NCBI RefSeq assembly: GCF_903893715.1
Contig: NZ_CAITNG010000139.1
Location: 79,985 to 143,984, forward strand
Source of the DNA: an uncultured Mucilaginibacter sp.
Lineage (GTDB): Bacteria > Bacteroidota > Bacteroidia > Sphingobacteriales > Sphingobacteriaceae
Reading direction: 5' to 3'
DNA length: 64,000 nucleotides
Below the pieces are notes generated by a model that had not been told where the DNA came from, searched no databases, and saw only the letters and a list, made by a program, of their open reading frames with translations. This document shows, in pieces, positions 1 through 11,006 of the stretch (position 1 is the stretch's first letter; every line of letters begins with the position of its first letter). A program made the position numbers and the translations under genes.

Positions 1-2803
1 TCGGGTAATAAGCCAGGTCGAGTGTAGGCAAGGGCAGCGGCGAGCCGGTGATGGATTGCTTATACGGGTAAATTTCCGTTTCAAACACCTGCCTTGTATA
101 ATGGTTGGATAGCTCCACATTGGCATTGGCAAAGGGTGGTGCCTGGCTGTCGGACCGGTTGTAAAATATCGGGTCGATATTGTAAAAAGCAAGCAAGGCC
201 CGGTTATAACCGTAGGCCAGGTTGTCGTTCAGTTGCGCTTCGGGAAAAAGTTGTGGCGTGCCCGATATTTGCCAACCTACCGCGCTTTTAATGTCGATGA
301 TGGATTGCGTGTTCTCAAAATCGTCCAGGTAGGATGTACCACTGGCGCCGGCAAAGTTCAGGGCGCTCGGGTGCCCGGGCATCAGTTTGGCAAACTCACC
401 TGTAAAACTAAAGGACGAGGGTGCCTTGGTGGAGATAAAAGGTATCTTGTCCACCATCCGGGTCAAAAATCTCGACGATGAATTATAATTTACATCGAAC
501 CCGACAATGGTATTGGATATCGGCTCATCGCCAATAGCTATGTTTTGAGTAATGGGCTGTTCGGATAGGTGCATCAAAGTACCGCCCAAGCTTAAGGTTG
601 GGCTGGCATGGTAATCTAACCGCGTGCCAAACAGCGATTTTTGCTGAACGCCAAACAACTCGTTGTTCTCCACATCAATGCCGATAGGTTGCCCCGACGA
701 CAGCAGCGATTGGTTAAGTATGGTAACCCGGCCCGCGTTATAATCCACTGTAAAATCAACGCCTTCGGTTAATTTTAAACTGCCCGAGGTAACAATTACT
801 GAGCCTTGCGGGATATTGATAGCGTTCAATTGGTATTCGGAACCCGATTGCGATGTATAAGTACCCTTAATAACATAACGGTTAAACTGCGGGAAAAACT
901 GCTGCGCGATAGTCTTGGTCGAATCGTACAAGGGTTGATAGGTGTATTTAGCCACCAAGGCCTGCTCGCCCGGCGCGAATTTGGCCGCCAGATCCGAACC
1001 AAAAGGTTCCAGCTCGGGGAAGATGATGCGCCCGTTTTGCGAGTCAATGGTAACGCCCTCCAAAAAGTCAAAATAGCCATCGGGCTGTTTTTGCTGCTGC
1101 TGGTTCAGATTATCCAGACCCGCCAGTTGCAGCCACAATTTCGATGTGGTGTTCACACCTTCCGCCATAATAGGTTTTTCAATGCCCGACGCTTCATCTA
1201 AACGGGTAATGGTCAAATTAAAGTTGTTCGGGCTCACCTGGAAGGCACCTAACGAATAGATGTTTTTCATCATCAGTTTCCAGGTAGGTAAATTGGTTTT
1301 CAGTATCTCGCCCTTCAGCAATTTAGTATACAGCACCTGGGGGGTGTTCGGGTTAACTTTTACGTCGGTCGAAAACTCGCCCACCTGGTATTGTACGCCA
1401 TTGTACGTGTATTGGTAAGCTACGGCCAATACCTCGTCGTTATTTAACGGCGAGTTTAATGAGATATAACCCAACTGCGTGTGTAAGGTATATTCTTTGG
1501 GTGTTAACTGGCGGGCATAGGTCAGTTTCGAAAAGTTGTCCGTAGCGCCAGTCGAGTTAAAATAATTGGCAGCATCGCTCGAGTTGGTCAGCCTGGCATT
1601 GGCGGGCAGGTTTTTTAACAGATCGTTCGATTGTTGGGTGAATGTTCCGGGCGCACCATTAAAAGCCGCAGGCAATGCCGAGCCGCCGCCGTGCACCAAC
1701 GTGGTATTATACGGCGCGTTCTCGCCAAGGTCTAACAAGGCCAATATATCGCGCGAATTGGTGGTGCTGTTGTTACGGTTGGTTATCCACACCTCGATTT
1801 TTGTGATGTTGATGTTGGAGTTGATGATGGGGATATTGGCCAACGCCTTGTCGTAATTATTACGGAAGTACTGCGATAAAAAGTAGTGCTTATTGGCCTC
1901 GTAATCCGTAGGCAGCATCCTAAAGGTATTTTGCTGCGACTGGTTAGTAATGGTAATATGCTGCGACTGCGATTTTTGTTGGGAAAAAATGCTGGTTACA
2001 TCCAACTTGCCAAATTTGAGTTTAGTTTTTATACCAAACAACGACTGCGCACCTTGGATCAGCGTAGTATTGAGGGGCATGCTCACCGTACCGGCTTCAA
2101 TTTTTTGGATTATCTCGTCCGGTCGGCCGGTATAGTCTAATTTTACCTGGTTCTCAAACTGGAATTGGGCGTCGGTATTGTAATTAGTATTTATTTTTAG
2201 CTTATCGCCGATGCTGCCGGTCAGGTTCATCTGTATATGCTGGTCGAAATTAAAGTTGGCCTGGGTACGCTGTGAGGTATTGAACAGCGGGTTCTCATTT
2301 TTATTCACCTGCCCGGCAAATATCATTTCAGCTGACCCCTGCGGACGAATATCGATTACGTCGCTGCCAAATATCTGTTGAAAGGTATGGCTCTGCACTT
2401 TTATCAGCGGTATAAAACCAGGCTGTTGCGATGCATAGGCATAATTATCGGCCAGCTTCTTCCAGTATACTTTTTGGTCCTGATGCTGCATCAGGTCGAG
2501 GTATTCGGCTATGGTAAGGTAACGCTGGGGGCGGTACAGCAGGCCGCCTACTGTTTCGGTTAGTACGTACCGGTTGGTAGTGGCATCATATTGTACGGTT
2601 TGTACCAGATTTGGCGGGTCGGGCTGCAAAAAACCTTGCAGGGCTTTGTAACTGTTCGACTCGTGAATAATAATAGGCTTTTTAACCGACGAAGAATCCC
2701 TGTTGAGTATGGAGCCAACCTGCGCGAATAGCGGAACTGAGCCGAACATCGCAGCAAAAAACACCAGGTTGAAAGCCAGCTTTCGTATACAAAGATTGAT
2801 CAA
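1..2803 (-). CDS. sprA: SprA-family cell-surface / type IX secretion outer-membrane protein, partial (runs off the left edge)
   Basis: Open minus-strand frame translated by hand from about 2803 to 1 (LINLCIRKLAFNLVFFAAMFGSVPLFAQ signal peptide; ...GSDVIDIRPQGSAEMIFAGQVNKNENPLFNTSQRTQANFNFDQHIQMNLTGSIGDKLKINTNYNTDAQFQFENQVKLDYTGRPDEIIQKIEAGTVSMPLNTTLIQGAQSLFGIKTKLKFGKLDVTSIFSQQKSQSQHI...), typical SprA; adjacent to ruvA as in many Bacteroidota. Start (TTG at 2803) uncertain. Confidence 0.9.
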   Translation of the reverse strand, partial: MINLCIRKLAFNLVFFAAMFGSVPLFAQVGSILNRDSSSVKKPIIIHESNSYKALQGFLQPDPPNLVQTVQYDATTNRYVLTETVGGLLYRPQRYLTIAEYLDLMQHQDQKVYWKKLADNYAYASQQPGFIPLIKVQSHTFQQIFGSDVIDIRPQGSAEMIFAGQVNKNENPLFNTSQRTQANFNFDQHIQMNLTGSIGDKLKINTNYNTDAQFQFENQVKLDYTGRPDEIIQKIEAGTVSMPLNTTLIQGAQSLFGIKTKLKFGKLDVTSIFSQQKSQSQHITITNQSQQNTFRMLPTDYEANKHYFLSQYFRNNYDKALANIPIINSNINITKIEVWITNRNNSTTNSRDILALLDLGENAPYNTTLVHGGGSALPAAFNGAPGTFTQQSNDLLKNLPANARLTNSSDAANYFNSTGATDNFSKLTYARQLTPKEYTLHTQLGYISLNSPLNNDEVLAVAYQYTYNGVQYQVGEFSTDVKVNPNTPQVLYTKLLKGEILKTNLPTWKLMMKNIYSLGAFQVSPNNFNLTITRLDEASGIEKPIMAEGVNTTSKLWLQLAGLDNLNQQQQKQPDGYFDFLEGVTIDSQNGRIIFPELEPFGSDLAAKFAPGEQALVAKYTYQPLYDSTKTIAQQFFPQFNRYVIKGTYTSQSGSEYQLNAINIPQGSVIVTSGSLKLTEGVDFTVDYNAGRVTILNQSLLSSGQPIGIDVENNELFGVQQKSLFGTRLDYHASPTLSLGGTLMHLSEQPITQNIAIGDEPISNTIVGFDVNYNSSSRFLTRMVDKIPFISTKAPSSFSFTGEFAKLMPGHPSALNFAGASGTSYLDDFENTQSIIDIKSAVGWQISGTPQLFPEAQLNDNLAYGYNRALLAFYNIDPIFYNRSDSQAPPFANANVELSNHYTRQVFETEIYPYKQSITGSPLPLPTLDLAYYP

Positions 2804-2829
2804 AATATTAGTAAATATTGATTCAGTAA

Positions 2830-3414
2830 TTATAAGCTTTTAAGGGCAATTTTTATCAATTGCTCCACTGTTAAATTTTCGTTTGCCGACCGTACGGCCA
2901 CATCTATTGCCTTTTCGGCCACATTTTTCACAAAACCAAGCATCACCAATGCCGAAAGTGCCTCATCCTTAGCGGTATGGTTAACCGGCATCGAAATCAG
3001 GGTGTCAGGACCGTCTTTTCGCAACTTGTCTTGTAATTCTAAAATTAGCCGCTGCGCCGATTTAGGCCCGATGCCTTTTATACGCTGTATCATGGGCACA
3101 TCGCCTTTTAAAATAGCTGCCTGTATCTCGGCAGGGGTAATAGACGACAGCATCATCCGACCCGTATTAGGCCCGATGCCCGATACCGAAATCAAATGTA
3201 AAAACAGGCGGCGTTCGCCTTCATCGGCAAAGCCATAAAGGGTATGCGCATCTTCTTTTACGTGTTGCCAAATATATAGTTTGCAGTTTTCAGCATCGCC
3301 GATATTGGAGTACGTATTGAGCGAGATATTGATATGATAGCCCACACCGCCGGCATCAATTACCACATAAGTAGGGCATTTGTATACCAGTTTGCCGTTT
3401 ATATATGCGTACAT
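2830..3414 (-). CDS. ruvA: Holliday junction branch migration protein RuvA
   Basis: 194 aa ORF; HhH motifs VSGIGPNTGRMML and IKGIGPKSAQRLILEL. Confidence 0.96.
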   Translation of the reverse strand: MYAYINGKLVYKCPTYVVIDAGGVGYHINISLNTYSNIGDAENCKLYIWQHVKEDAHTLYGFADEGERRLFLHLISVSGIGPNTGRMMLSSITPAEIQAAILKGDVPMIQRIKGIGPKSAQRLILELQDKLRKDGPDTLISMPVNHTAKDEALSALVMLGFVKNVAEKAIDVAVRSANENLTVEQLIKIALKSL

Positions 3415-3507
3415 GTTTGGTTATAAGCTTGGGTATTTTAGTGTGAGGCAATATAGTACATAACACGCATTGCACTAAATTATTGTTCAAAAAATGTTAA
3501 ATACTGG

Positions 3508-5802
3508 CTATTGCTTTGCTAAATCCGCTTTTTCCTGCGCATCAACAACGGCAATGGTAACCATGTTCACAATTTCGCGGACCGAACTGCCTAATTGCAA
3601 TACGTGTACTGATTTTTTCATGCCCAATAAAATAGGCCCAACGGCCTCTGCGCCACCCAGTTCCTGCAATAGTTTGTAAGCAATGTTACCCGACTCGAGG
3701 TTGGGGAAAATCAACGTATTGGCCGGTTCGCCTTTTAAGGTAGAGAAAGCGTAATTATCGGCCAATAAATCCTGATTAATGGCAAAGTTGGCCTGCATTT
3801 CACCGTCTACAATCATATCGGGATATTTTTCGTGCAGTATGCTAACGGCTTCGCGGGTTTTTTCGGGTATGATGCCATCGTTCGAACCAAAGTTGGAATA
3901 CGACAGAATAGCCACCCTCGGTTTAATGCTGAACTTGCGTACAGAGCGCTCTATCAGCACGGTAATATCTACCATGTCTTGCGCGCTTGGATTTACATTT
4001 ACCGTGGTATCGCCAAAAAACACTGGGCCTTTTTTGGTGATCATCATATACATACCCGCTACCTTGCTTACGCCGGGCTCGGTACCTATAATTTGTAAAG
4101 CCGGTTTTACTGTGGGCACATAGTTTTTGGTGAGGCCCGATATCAGTGCATCGGCATCGCCAAACTGCACCATGCAGGCACCGTAATAGTTACGGTCGCG
4201 CATCAGTTTTTTAGCCTCGAACAAAGTTACCCCCCTGCGTTGACGTTTGTTGAACAAATAGTCCGCATACTTACATGCCTTTTCTGTTTCAACACGCGGG
4301 TCAATTATTTCAATGTCGCCCAATTGCAGGTCATTGTCGTGCATTATTTGTTTGATGCGGTCAACATTGCCCAGCAATATGGGTATGGCTATCCCCTCAT
4401 CAATTACTATTTGTGCCGATTTCAGTATCTTATAGTTATCTGCCTCTGCAAACACTACCCGTTTAGGGTTCGATTTTGCCTTGTTGGCTATATTCCTCAG
4501 TATTTTGTTCTCAACACCCAAACGGCCGTTCAGCTCTTCCGCGTAAGCGTCCCAGTCCGTTATTTGCAGACGGGCTACACCCGTGTCCATTGCCGCTTTG
4601 GCTACCGCCATCGATACTTCAGTAATCAACCGGTTATCCATCGGCTTGGGGATGATATAATTTCTATCGAAATGCAGGTTTTTGGCATTGTAGGCCAGAT
4701 TAACCTCTTCGGGCACGGTTTTCTTTGCCAGTTCGGCAATGGCATAAACCGCTGCCCTTTTCATCTCTTCGTTAATGGTTGTAGCGCGTACATCCAATGC
4801 ACCACGGAAAATGTAGGGGAAACCCAATACATTGTTCACCTGGTTTGGATAGTCGGACCGGCCGGTCGCCATAATAATATCCTGGCGGGCAGCAACAGCA
4901 ACATCGTAGGCTATCTCCGGGTCGGGGTTCGCCATGGCGAATACGATAGGGTTCTTGGCCATTACCTTCAACATATCCGCCGTAACCACATTACCCGCCG
5001 AGAGACCGATAAATACATCAGCATCCTTCATGGCTTCCAATAAATTATTGGCATCGGTACGGTTGGTGGCAAATGCCATGCGCATATCGTCAAGGTCGGT
5101 ACGGCTATGGTCTATTACACCCTTAATATCAAACATCACCAGGTTTTCGGGTTTTACACCCAAGCTGAGGTACATTTTTGAGCAGGAAACAGCCGCCGCA
5201 CCCGCGCCGTTCACCACCATTTTTATTTTATCGATTTTCTTTTTTTGAAGTTCCAGCGCGTTCAATAATGCTGCCGAAGAGATAATGGCCGTACCATGCT
5301 GGTCATCGTGCATTACCGGGATGTTCATCTCCGCTTTCAGCCTGCGCTCTATTTCGAAACAGGTGGGTGCAGATATATCCTCCAGGTTGATACCGCCAAA
5401 AGTTGGTTCCAATGCCTTTACAATATTGACGAAAGCATCAACATCGGTAACATTCACCTCCAAATCGAACACGTCGATATCGGCATATATTTTAAACAAC
5501 AAGCCCTTGCCTTCCATTACCGGTTTTCCGGCAGCAGGGCCAATATTGCCCAAGCCCAAAACGGCCGTACCATTACTGATAACTGCTACCAAATTGCCTT
5601 TAGCAGTATATTTATAAACATCGTCAGGGTTTTCGGCTATGCGCAGGCATGGCTCGGCCACACCCGGCGAATAGGCCAACGATAAGTCGCGTTGAGTATT
5701 AGTTGGCTTGGTTGGTATAACTTGTATTTTACCGGGGCGGCCTTTGCTGTGATATTCAAGGGCGTCCAGTTTACGATTGGTTTTGTTTATCTTCTCGGCC
5801 AT
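3508..5802 (-). CDS. maeB: NADP-dependent malic enzyme with C-terminal phosphotransacetylase-like domain
   Basis: 764 aa; [24 protein letters not shown] plus PTA-like C-terminus. Confidence 0.95.
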   Translation of the reverse strand: MAEKINKTNRKLDALEYHSKGRPGKIQVIPTKPTNTQRDLSLAYSPGVAEPCLRIAENPDDVYKYTAKGNLVAVISNGTAVLGLGNIGPAAGKPVMEGKGLLFKIYADIDVFDLEVNVTDVDAFVNIVKALEPTFGGINLEDISAPTCFEIERRLKAEMNIPVMHDDQHGTAIISSAALLNALELQKKKIDKIKMVVNGAGAAAVSCSKMYLSLGVKPENLVMFDIKGVIDHSRTDLDDMRMAFATNRTDANNLLEAMKDADVFIGLSAGNVVTADMLKVMAKNPIVFAMANPDPEIAYDVAVAARQDIIMATGRSDYPNQVNNVLGFPYIFRGALDVRATTINEEMKRAAVYAIAELAKKTVPEEVNLAYNAKNLHFDRNYIIPKPMDNRLITEVSMAVAKAAMDTGVARLQITDWDAYAEELNGRLGVENKILRNIANKAKSNPKRVVFAEADNYKILKSAQIVIDEGIAIPILLGNVDRIKQIMHDNDLQLGDIEIIDPRVETEKACKYADYLFNKRQRRGVTLFEAKKLMRDRNYYGACMVQFGDADALISGLTKNYVPTVKPALQIIGTEPGVSKVAGMYMMITKKGPVFFGDTTVNVNPSAQDMVDITVLIERSVRKFSIKPRVAILSYSNFGSNDGIIPEKTREAVSILHEKYPDMIVDGEMQANFAINQDLLADNYAFSTLKGEPANTLIFPNLESGNIAYKLLQELGGAEAVGPILLGMKKSVHVLQLGSSVREIVNMVTIAVVDAQEKADLAKQ

Positions 5803-5809
5803 AAGGCCA

Positions 5810-5817
5810 CAAAATTA
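5810..5817 (-). promoter_or_regulatory. -7 box (TAATTTTG) about 7 nt upstream of the maeB ATG
   Basis: Perfect match to Bacteroidota TAnnTTTG consensus; no clear -33 TTTG. Confidence 0.5.
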
Positions 5818-5837
5818 CAATTCTTTTTGAGCCTGTG

Positions 5838-5870
5838 TAAAAAATAAAGGCCCCGCGCAGCAGGGCCTTT
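5838..5870 (-). terminator. Intrinsic terminator of the LysM/transglycosylase gene
   Basis: Minus strand AAAGGCCC-tgctgcgcg-GGGCCTTT followed by ATTTTTT. Confidence 0.85.
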
Positions 5871-5892
5871 TAAAATATGCTTTTAAACGTTT

Positions 5893-7293
5893 TTAACCAC
5901 GATTAATTTTTAGCGTCATGCCGGGTTGCAGGTGGGTAACTTTGGTTCCGTTCAGCGATTTGATTTTTTCCACAGTAACACCGTCAAATTTTTCAGCTAT
6001 CTGCGAAAGGGTATCACCGCTGCGTACTTTATAAGTGATATAGCTTTTTTCGGCCGGTTTAGCCTTTGCCGAAGCATAATGTTCCGTTTGTGCCGGTTCG
6101 GTCAGCCTCAACTCCTGCCCTGTCGCTACTTTTAGTTTCTTCAGGCGGTTCCAAACTTTAAGGTCCTGCACTTCAACGCCATATTTATCAGCTATCGAGG
6201 CTAAGGTTTCACCTTTCTTTACTTTATGCGTACTCGGGCTTTCATCCGTATGCGATACTTTCTTGAAGCTCGATGGTTCGTTGCTGCTGGCCATTACAGG
6301 CTCCAATTGGTTTGGCGATATGGCACCATTGTTCAACACATCATACAATACCGCAAAATCTTGTTTGCCAATTTGTGGTATCACCAACCTTTTAGGCGAA
6401 GCGACAGTGCCATTGATAATGCGTTTTTTGTATTGTGGATTCAATATGGTGAGTTGCGCCATATCAATTTTCAGTGCCGACGATATCCCCGCAAGGGAAA
6501 CAAATTTGTTTACCATCACGGTATCTGTATGCAGCGAAACCTCGCAAGCACGAGGCACAATATCGTGTTTGTGGTAATAGTTCATTACGTAAGCCATGGC
6601 AATGTATGCGGGTACGTAATTACGTGTTTCGAGGGGCAAATATGGCCTTATCGACCAAAAATCGCTCGCCCCTGCCAACTGTATAGCGCGGGTAATGTTA
6701 CCCTTACCGCAATTGTATGACGCGATGGCTACCAGCCAATCGCCAAAATCCTGATAAGCATCCTTGATGTAAGCGGCGGCAGCATAACTGGCCTGTATCG
6801 GGTCGCGGCGCTCATCAATATAGTTGTCCATGTTCAAACCATAAAGCTTAGCCGTGGCGAACATAAACTGCCATGGGCCGGTAGCTCCGGAGTGCGAAAC
6901 AGCATAGGGGTCGAGCGATGACTCAATGATAGACAGATACTTAATTTCTTCAGGTATACCGGCGTCATGAAAAGCCTTTTCATATATCGGGAAGTAGTAT
7001 TTTGATAAGCCTATAACCTTGGCCATTTCATCCTTACGGTGGGTATAAATATCGATATAGCTTTGAACGTATTCGTTATAGTCAAGCGGTATCTCTTTCC
7101 TGATGGAATCTAAGCGGCGTTTGCTTAGCCCATCCTGGAAACCTGATACAATGGTTACCAACGGTACCAGCGAGGTGTCTTTTTTTATGATGCCTGAATC
7201 GGCTTTATTTGTTTTTGTATGTAGATATGAAGGGAGGGCTTTAACTTGCTGTAGGATAAGCAAAAGGGTGATAAAAGTCCAAAATTTCTTCAT
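5893..7293 (-). CDS. Membrane-bound lytic murein transglycosylase D-like protein with C-terminal LysM repeats
   Basis: SLT motif ESSLDPYAVSHSGATGPWQFM; LysM repeats HKVKKGETLASIADKYGV and YKVRSGDTLSQIAEKF. Confidence 0.93.
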   Translation of the reverse strand: MKKFWTFITLLLILQQVKALPSYLHTKTNKADSGIIKKDTSLVPLVTIVSGFQDGLSKRRLDSIRKEIPLDYNEYVQSYIDIYTHRKDEMAKVIGLSKYYFPIYEKAFHDAGIPEEIKYLSIIESSLDPYAVSHSGATGPWQFMFATAKLYGLNMDNYIDERRDPIQASYAAAAYIKDAYQDFGDWLVAIASYNCGKGNITRAIQLAGASDFWSIRPYLPLETRNYVPAYIAMAYVMNYYHKHDIVPRACEVSLHTDTVMVNKFVSLAGISSALKIDMAQLTILNPQYKKRIINGTVASPKRLVIPQIGKQDFAVLYDVLNNGAISPNQLEPVMASSNEPSSFKKVSHTDESPSTHKVKKGETLASIADKYGVEVQDLKVWNRLKKLKVATGQELRLTEPAQTEHYASAKAKPAEKSYITYKVRSGDTLSQIAEKFDGVTVEKIKSLNGTKVTHLQPGMTLKINRG

Positions 7294-7351
7294 GCGCGTT
7301 TATTTTTTAGTGTTCAATAAAGCAAGGCTTTAGTCAAAGCGTACTAAGATA

Positions 7352-8785
7352 CTAATTTTTAGAGAGTTCCAAAAAGTATTTGGAAAAAGCGAGCAAACCG
7401 GCCTCATCAAAACATTTGCCCGACAGCTGTAAAGCTGACGGCAAACCGGCAGCGTTATTGCCTAAGGGCAACGAAATAGCAGGTATTCCCGCTAAGGCGG
7501 CCTGCACGGTAAATATGTCTTCCAGGTACATGACGATAGGATCTTTTATGTTCTCGCCAATGTTAAAGGGCGGTGTAGGTGTTGTTGGCGATAGGATAAA
7601 ATCGTAATCATGCAGTATTTCGAGGGTTTTGTCCCTTATCAATCTTCTTATTTTTTGAGCTTTGGCGTAGTAAGCATCGTAATAGCCCGAGCTCAACACA
7701 AAGGTGCCCAGCATAATGCGGCGTTTCACTTCTTTGCCAAAACCTTCGGAACGCGATTTTTTATAGGTCGACTCCAAATCGGTGGCATTGGGGCTTCGGT
7801 AACCAAAATGTACGCCATCATATTTTGCCAGGTTGGATGATGCTTCCGCCATGGTCAAAATATAGTATGTAGGCACTACATAGTCCATGTATTCAAACGA
7901 TATGGGCTCAACTATGTGGCCTTCGCTTTTCAGTTTTTCGATGTATTGCAGCAGCACATCTTTTATTTCCTGGTCAACACCGGGGCTGGTTAAGGCTTCT
8001 TCAATAAAGGCTATCTTTTTTTTGCCTTTAAACGCAAGGTCTTTTTGGTACTCCGGCACCGGCCTGTGCGAAATGGTGGCATCGTATTCATCGGCGCCGG
8101 CCATTACTTCCAGTAAAATAGCGGCATCTTCTACCGACCGTGCCAAGGGGCCCACCTGGTCGAACGATGAGGCGTAAGCGATAATGCCATACCTCGATAT
8201 CCGCCCATAGGTCGGTCTTAAGCCAATACTCCCGCAAAACGCTGCAGGTTGCCTTACCGAACCGCCTGTATCGGTACCGATAGCTGCATGGCACATCCCT
8301 GCCTGCACGGCAACAGCCGCCCCGCCCGATGAACCACCCGGTACTTTGTTGGTATCCGCATAGTTTTTTACAGGACCATAATGTGAGGTTTCGTTCGAGC
8401 CGCCCATGGCAAACTCGTCGCTGTTGGTACGGCCTATAATAATGGCATCCTCTGCCAGCAAACGTTCGATAATGGTGGATGAATAGATGGAAGTAAATCC
8501 TTCCAATATTTTTGATGAGGCGCTAACTTTGTGGTCCTTGTAGCAAATATTGTCCTTAATTGCCAAAACCAAACCCGCCAGCTTACCCGCTTTGCCGCTC
8601 TTTATTTTATCGTCGAGTGCTTTGGCACATCCCAAAGCTTCCTGATCAAAAACTTCAAGAAAGGCGTTTAAATGACTGTGCAGCTTTATTTGCGACAAAT
8701 ATTCTTCAACCAGCTTCACAACCGATGTTTTTCCTTGTTGAAGGTCGGCCTGTATGTCCGACAAATTAGTGTACAGTTCCGTCAT
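7352..8785 (-). CDS. gatA: Asp-tRNA(Asn)/Glu-tRNA(Gln) amidotransferase subunit A
   Basis: 477 aa; amidase signature GGSSGGAAVAVQAGMCHAAIGTDTGGSVRQPAAFCG. Confidence 0.96.
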   Translation of the reverse strand: MTELYTNLSDIQADLQQGKTSVVKLVEEYLSQIKLHSHLNAFLEVFDQEALGCAKALDDKIKSGKAGKLAGLVLAIKDNICYKDHKVSASSKILEGFTSIYSSTIIERLLAEDAIIIGRTNSDEFAMGGSNETSHYGPVKNYADTNKVPGGSSGGAAVAVQAGMCHAAIGTDTGGSVRQPAAFCGSIGLRPTYGRISRYGIIAYASSFDQVGPLARSVEDAAILLEVMAGADEYDATISHRPVPEYQKDLAFKGKKKIAFIEEALTSPGVDQEIKDVLLQYIEKLKSEGHIVEPISFEYMDYVVPTYYILTMAEASSNLAKYDGVHFGYRSPNATDLESTYKKSRSEGFGKEVKRRIMLGTFVLSSGYYDAYYAKAQKIRRLIRDKTLEILHDYDFILSPTTPTPPFNIGENIKDPIVMYLEDIFTVQAALAGIPAISLPLGNNAAGLPSALQLSGKCFDEAGLLAFSKYFLELSKN

Positions 8786-8903
8786 TTGCAGCGAAAATAA
8801 ATAAATTGATTAAAGCATGGCGGAAATCAATAATTAACAAACAAAAAATCCTACAAATATAATAGGATTAGTATAAATTACTTGGTGTTACTTTACTTTT
8901 ATA

Positions 8904-10181
8904 TCAATTTTGTGCAAGCCAGCCCGCGGGATCCATATATTCTTCGCCTTTCAGCACTTGAAATTCTATTTCTGTTTCGCCTGTTGCAGGGTCGGGTGCA
9001 GCCACACCGATGCTTTGTTTGGTGTTCACTTTTTGCCCTTTTGATACCGATACTGATTTTAGATTTGAGTAGGCCGTAAAATACCCCCCATGCCTTATCA
9101 CCACGGTGTAGGTACCGCTAACATCTTGTACAATCAATACCACACCTTCAAAAACTGCCCTAACCTGCGCGTTCTCATTGGTTTTGATGCTCACGCCCTG
9201 ATTTTCGTCGCGAATGCCATTTATAATTACGGTACCAAAACCATGCAGGAACATACCGTTTGCAACAGGCCACGGCAAACGGCCGCGGTTGCCCAAAAAG
9301 TCGCTCGATAGTTTCGCGGCCTCCGGCGTTGCATTTAAAGCCTCATTAATTGTCCTTGCCGGTTTCCTAACAGCCGATACCGTCGACTTGATATTATCTT
9401 TCGCAGCGGCTTTTTCGTCGGCGGCAGCCTTGGCAGCAGCGCGACGGTTCTCTTCTTCTATTTCCCTGCGGATTGCATCCTGTATCGCCCTGTTGATGCG
9501 TGCCAACTGGCGTTGCGCCGTGGCTGTTTGCTCTTTTAACTGCTTTTGGTGCTGCGAAAGGTCTATCACCTTATTGGCCTGCTCCTTTTTAGCCTGCCCC
9601 AACGCGACTGCTTCCTTTTCCTGCTCAGCCAACAAATCGCTTTTCTCTTTTTTATGCTTGTCTAACTGTACAATTTTTACACCCAGGTCTTTTTCAGTGC
9701 CGGTGATATACTCGGCCTGACGCACCCTGTACGAACCAATTTGTTGCAGGTATTTAAGGCGTTTATAGGCCAGATTAAAATCTTTAGATGTGAAAATGAA
9801 CATCAGCTTATTGTATGCGCTTTGGTTACGAAAAGCGAACAATACCATGGCCGCGTATTGTTTTTTGAGCTCCGCCAATTGCGACTGCAGGCTATGTACC
9901 TCGTTGGTATTATCGGTAATTTGGCTGTCCAGCTGGCGTATGTCCGAGTCGATATTCTTTATCTTTTTCTCCAGAACTTCAATCTTCTCTTTAATAAGGT
10001 TAAGCTGTAACAGGGTCGATTTTTTGTTATTGGATGTTACTTCAAGTTCGTGGTTAAGCCTTTGCAGTTCCTGGTTCAGGTTATCACGTTGCTTTTTTAG
10101 CTCGTCGCTGCTTTGCGCAAACGCCCTGGTGGCGCCCATAACGATCATAAAAAACAGGAGTGCTTTAAAAAACTTCATCAA
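8904..10181 (-). CDS. Murein hydrolase activator EnvC-like, coiled coil + degenerate M23/LytM domain
   Basis: Signal peptide, long coiled coil, LytM-like C-terminus (RLPWPVANGMFLHGFG...). Confidence 0.88.
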   Translation of the reverse strand: MMKFFKALLFFMIVMGATRAFAQSSDELKKQRDNLNQELQRLNHELEVTSNNKKSTLLQLNLIKEKIEVLEKKIKNIDSDIRQLDSQITDNTNEVHSLQSQLAELKKQYAAMVLFAFRNQSAYNKLMFIFTSKDFNLAYKRLKYLQQIGSYRVRQAEYITGTEKDLGVKIVQLDKHKKEKSDLLAEQEKEAVALGQAKKEQANKVIDLSQHQKQLKEQTATAQRQLARINRAIQDAIRREIEEENRRAAAKAAADEKAAAKDNIKSTVSAVRKPARTINEALNATPEAAKLSSDFLGNRGRLPWPVANGMFLHGFGTVIINGIRDENQGVSIKTNENAQVRAVFEGVVLIVQDVSGTYTVVIRHGGYFTAYSNLKSVSVSKGQKVNTKQSIGVAAPDPATGETEIEFQVLKGEEYMDPAGWLAQN

Positions 10182-10190
10182 GCAAATATA

Positions 10191-11006
10191 TTAGTTTATG
10201 GGCGTAAATCGGGCGGGAATAGTAAAAGGAAATTCAACCGCACCATCAAACTCTGTTTTGGTGTAGTGCATATCCACTTTTATGCTGCCGCTTTTGGTGG
10301 CCGTGCTTAGCGTAACCTGCGATGGGATGACACGGGCACCCGATTGTATAAACTGCGCGTTGGCCACATCAATTGATTGTCCTGCTGCTTCGTTGGTCAT
10401 GGTGGTTTTGCTTACGCGAAGATCTGGCCCCACAATTAATCTGTACACCAGCTCCTGTAATTTTCCGTTTAAAACCATATCGGCATTGCTGGCTTGCAGG
10501 TCTGTGCTGTTGGCCAATATTTCGGGTATGGCATTGCCAATGAGCAGCGATTCGAGCATTTTATAGTTCACTTGCTCGCTCGAATATTGATAGATATAGC
10601 TGAAGGGCTTTTTCAGGTAACTGCTCTCCAAACGGTTCATCACCTTCAGGCTATCGGGCGTAATCACCGCACGACCAATCTCCAGGCCAAGTACAGCCGT
10701 AACCGATATCCATATCTCCTTATCTTTTTTGATGCGAACAATCATCGTCACCGCATCTTCTTTGCCATCAATGTTCAGCTTCGCCGCCGCCTTTCCCGAA
10801 AAAGTATTGAAATCAACCTGTTTCAGTTTAATGGCATTGATTTGCGCCAACCTGATGCTATCATAATTGGTTACGGTAACCGGTACGGGTTTTATGGCTA
10901 CCGTATCTGCTTTGCGCGAAACAGGTAACTGCTTCCTGGTTTTGCAACTATACAAGGCAAGCAGGCAAAACACCATCAACAGCTTACTCAATATACTTTT
11001 TCTCAT
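10191..11006 (-). CDS. DUF4292 domain-containing lipoprotein
   Basis: Lipobox LLALYSCKT; position between TPR and EnvC genes as in other Bacteroidota. Confidence 0.8.
   Translation of the reverse strand: MRKSILSKLLMVFCLLALYSCKTRKQLPVSRKADTVAIKPVPVTVTNYDSIRLAQINAIKLKQVDFNTFSGKAAAKLNIDGKEDAVTMIVRIKKDKEIWISVTAVLGLEIGRAVITPDSLKVMNRLESSYLKKPFSYIYQYSSEQVNYKMLESLLIGNAIPEILANSTDLQASNADMVLNGKLQELVYRLIVGPDLRVSKTTMTNEAAGQSIDVANAQFIQSGARVIPSQVTLSTATKSGSIKVDMHYTKTEFDGAVEFPFTIPARFTPIN

Noticed and set aside
4240-5043. 267-aa + strand ORF
   Set aside because: Antisense within maeB; composition artefact, no domain features.
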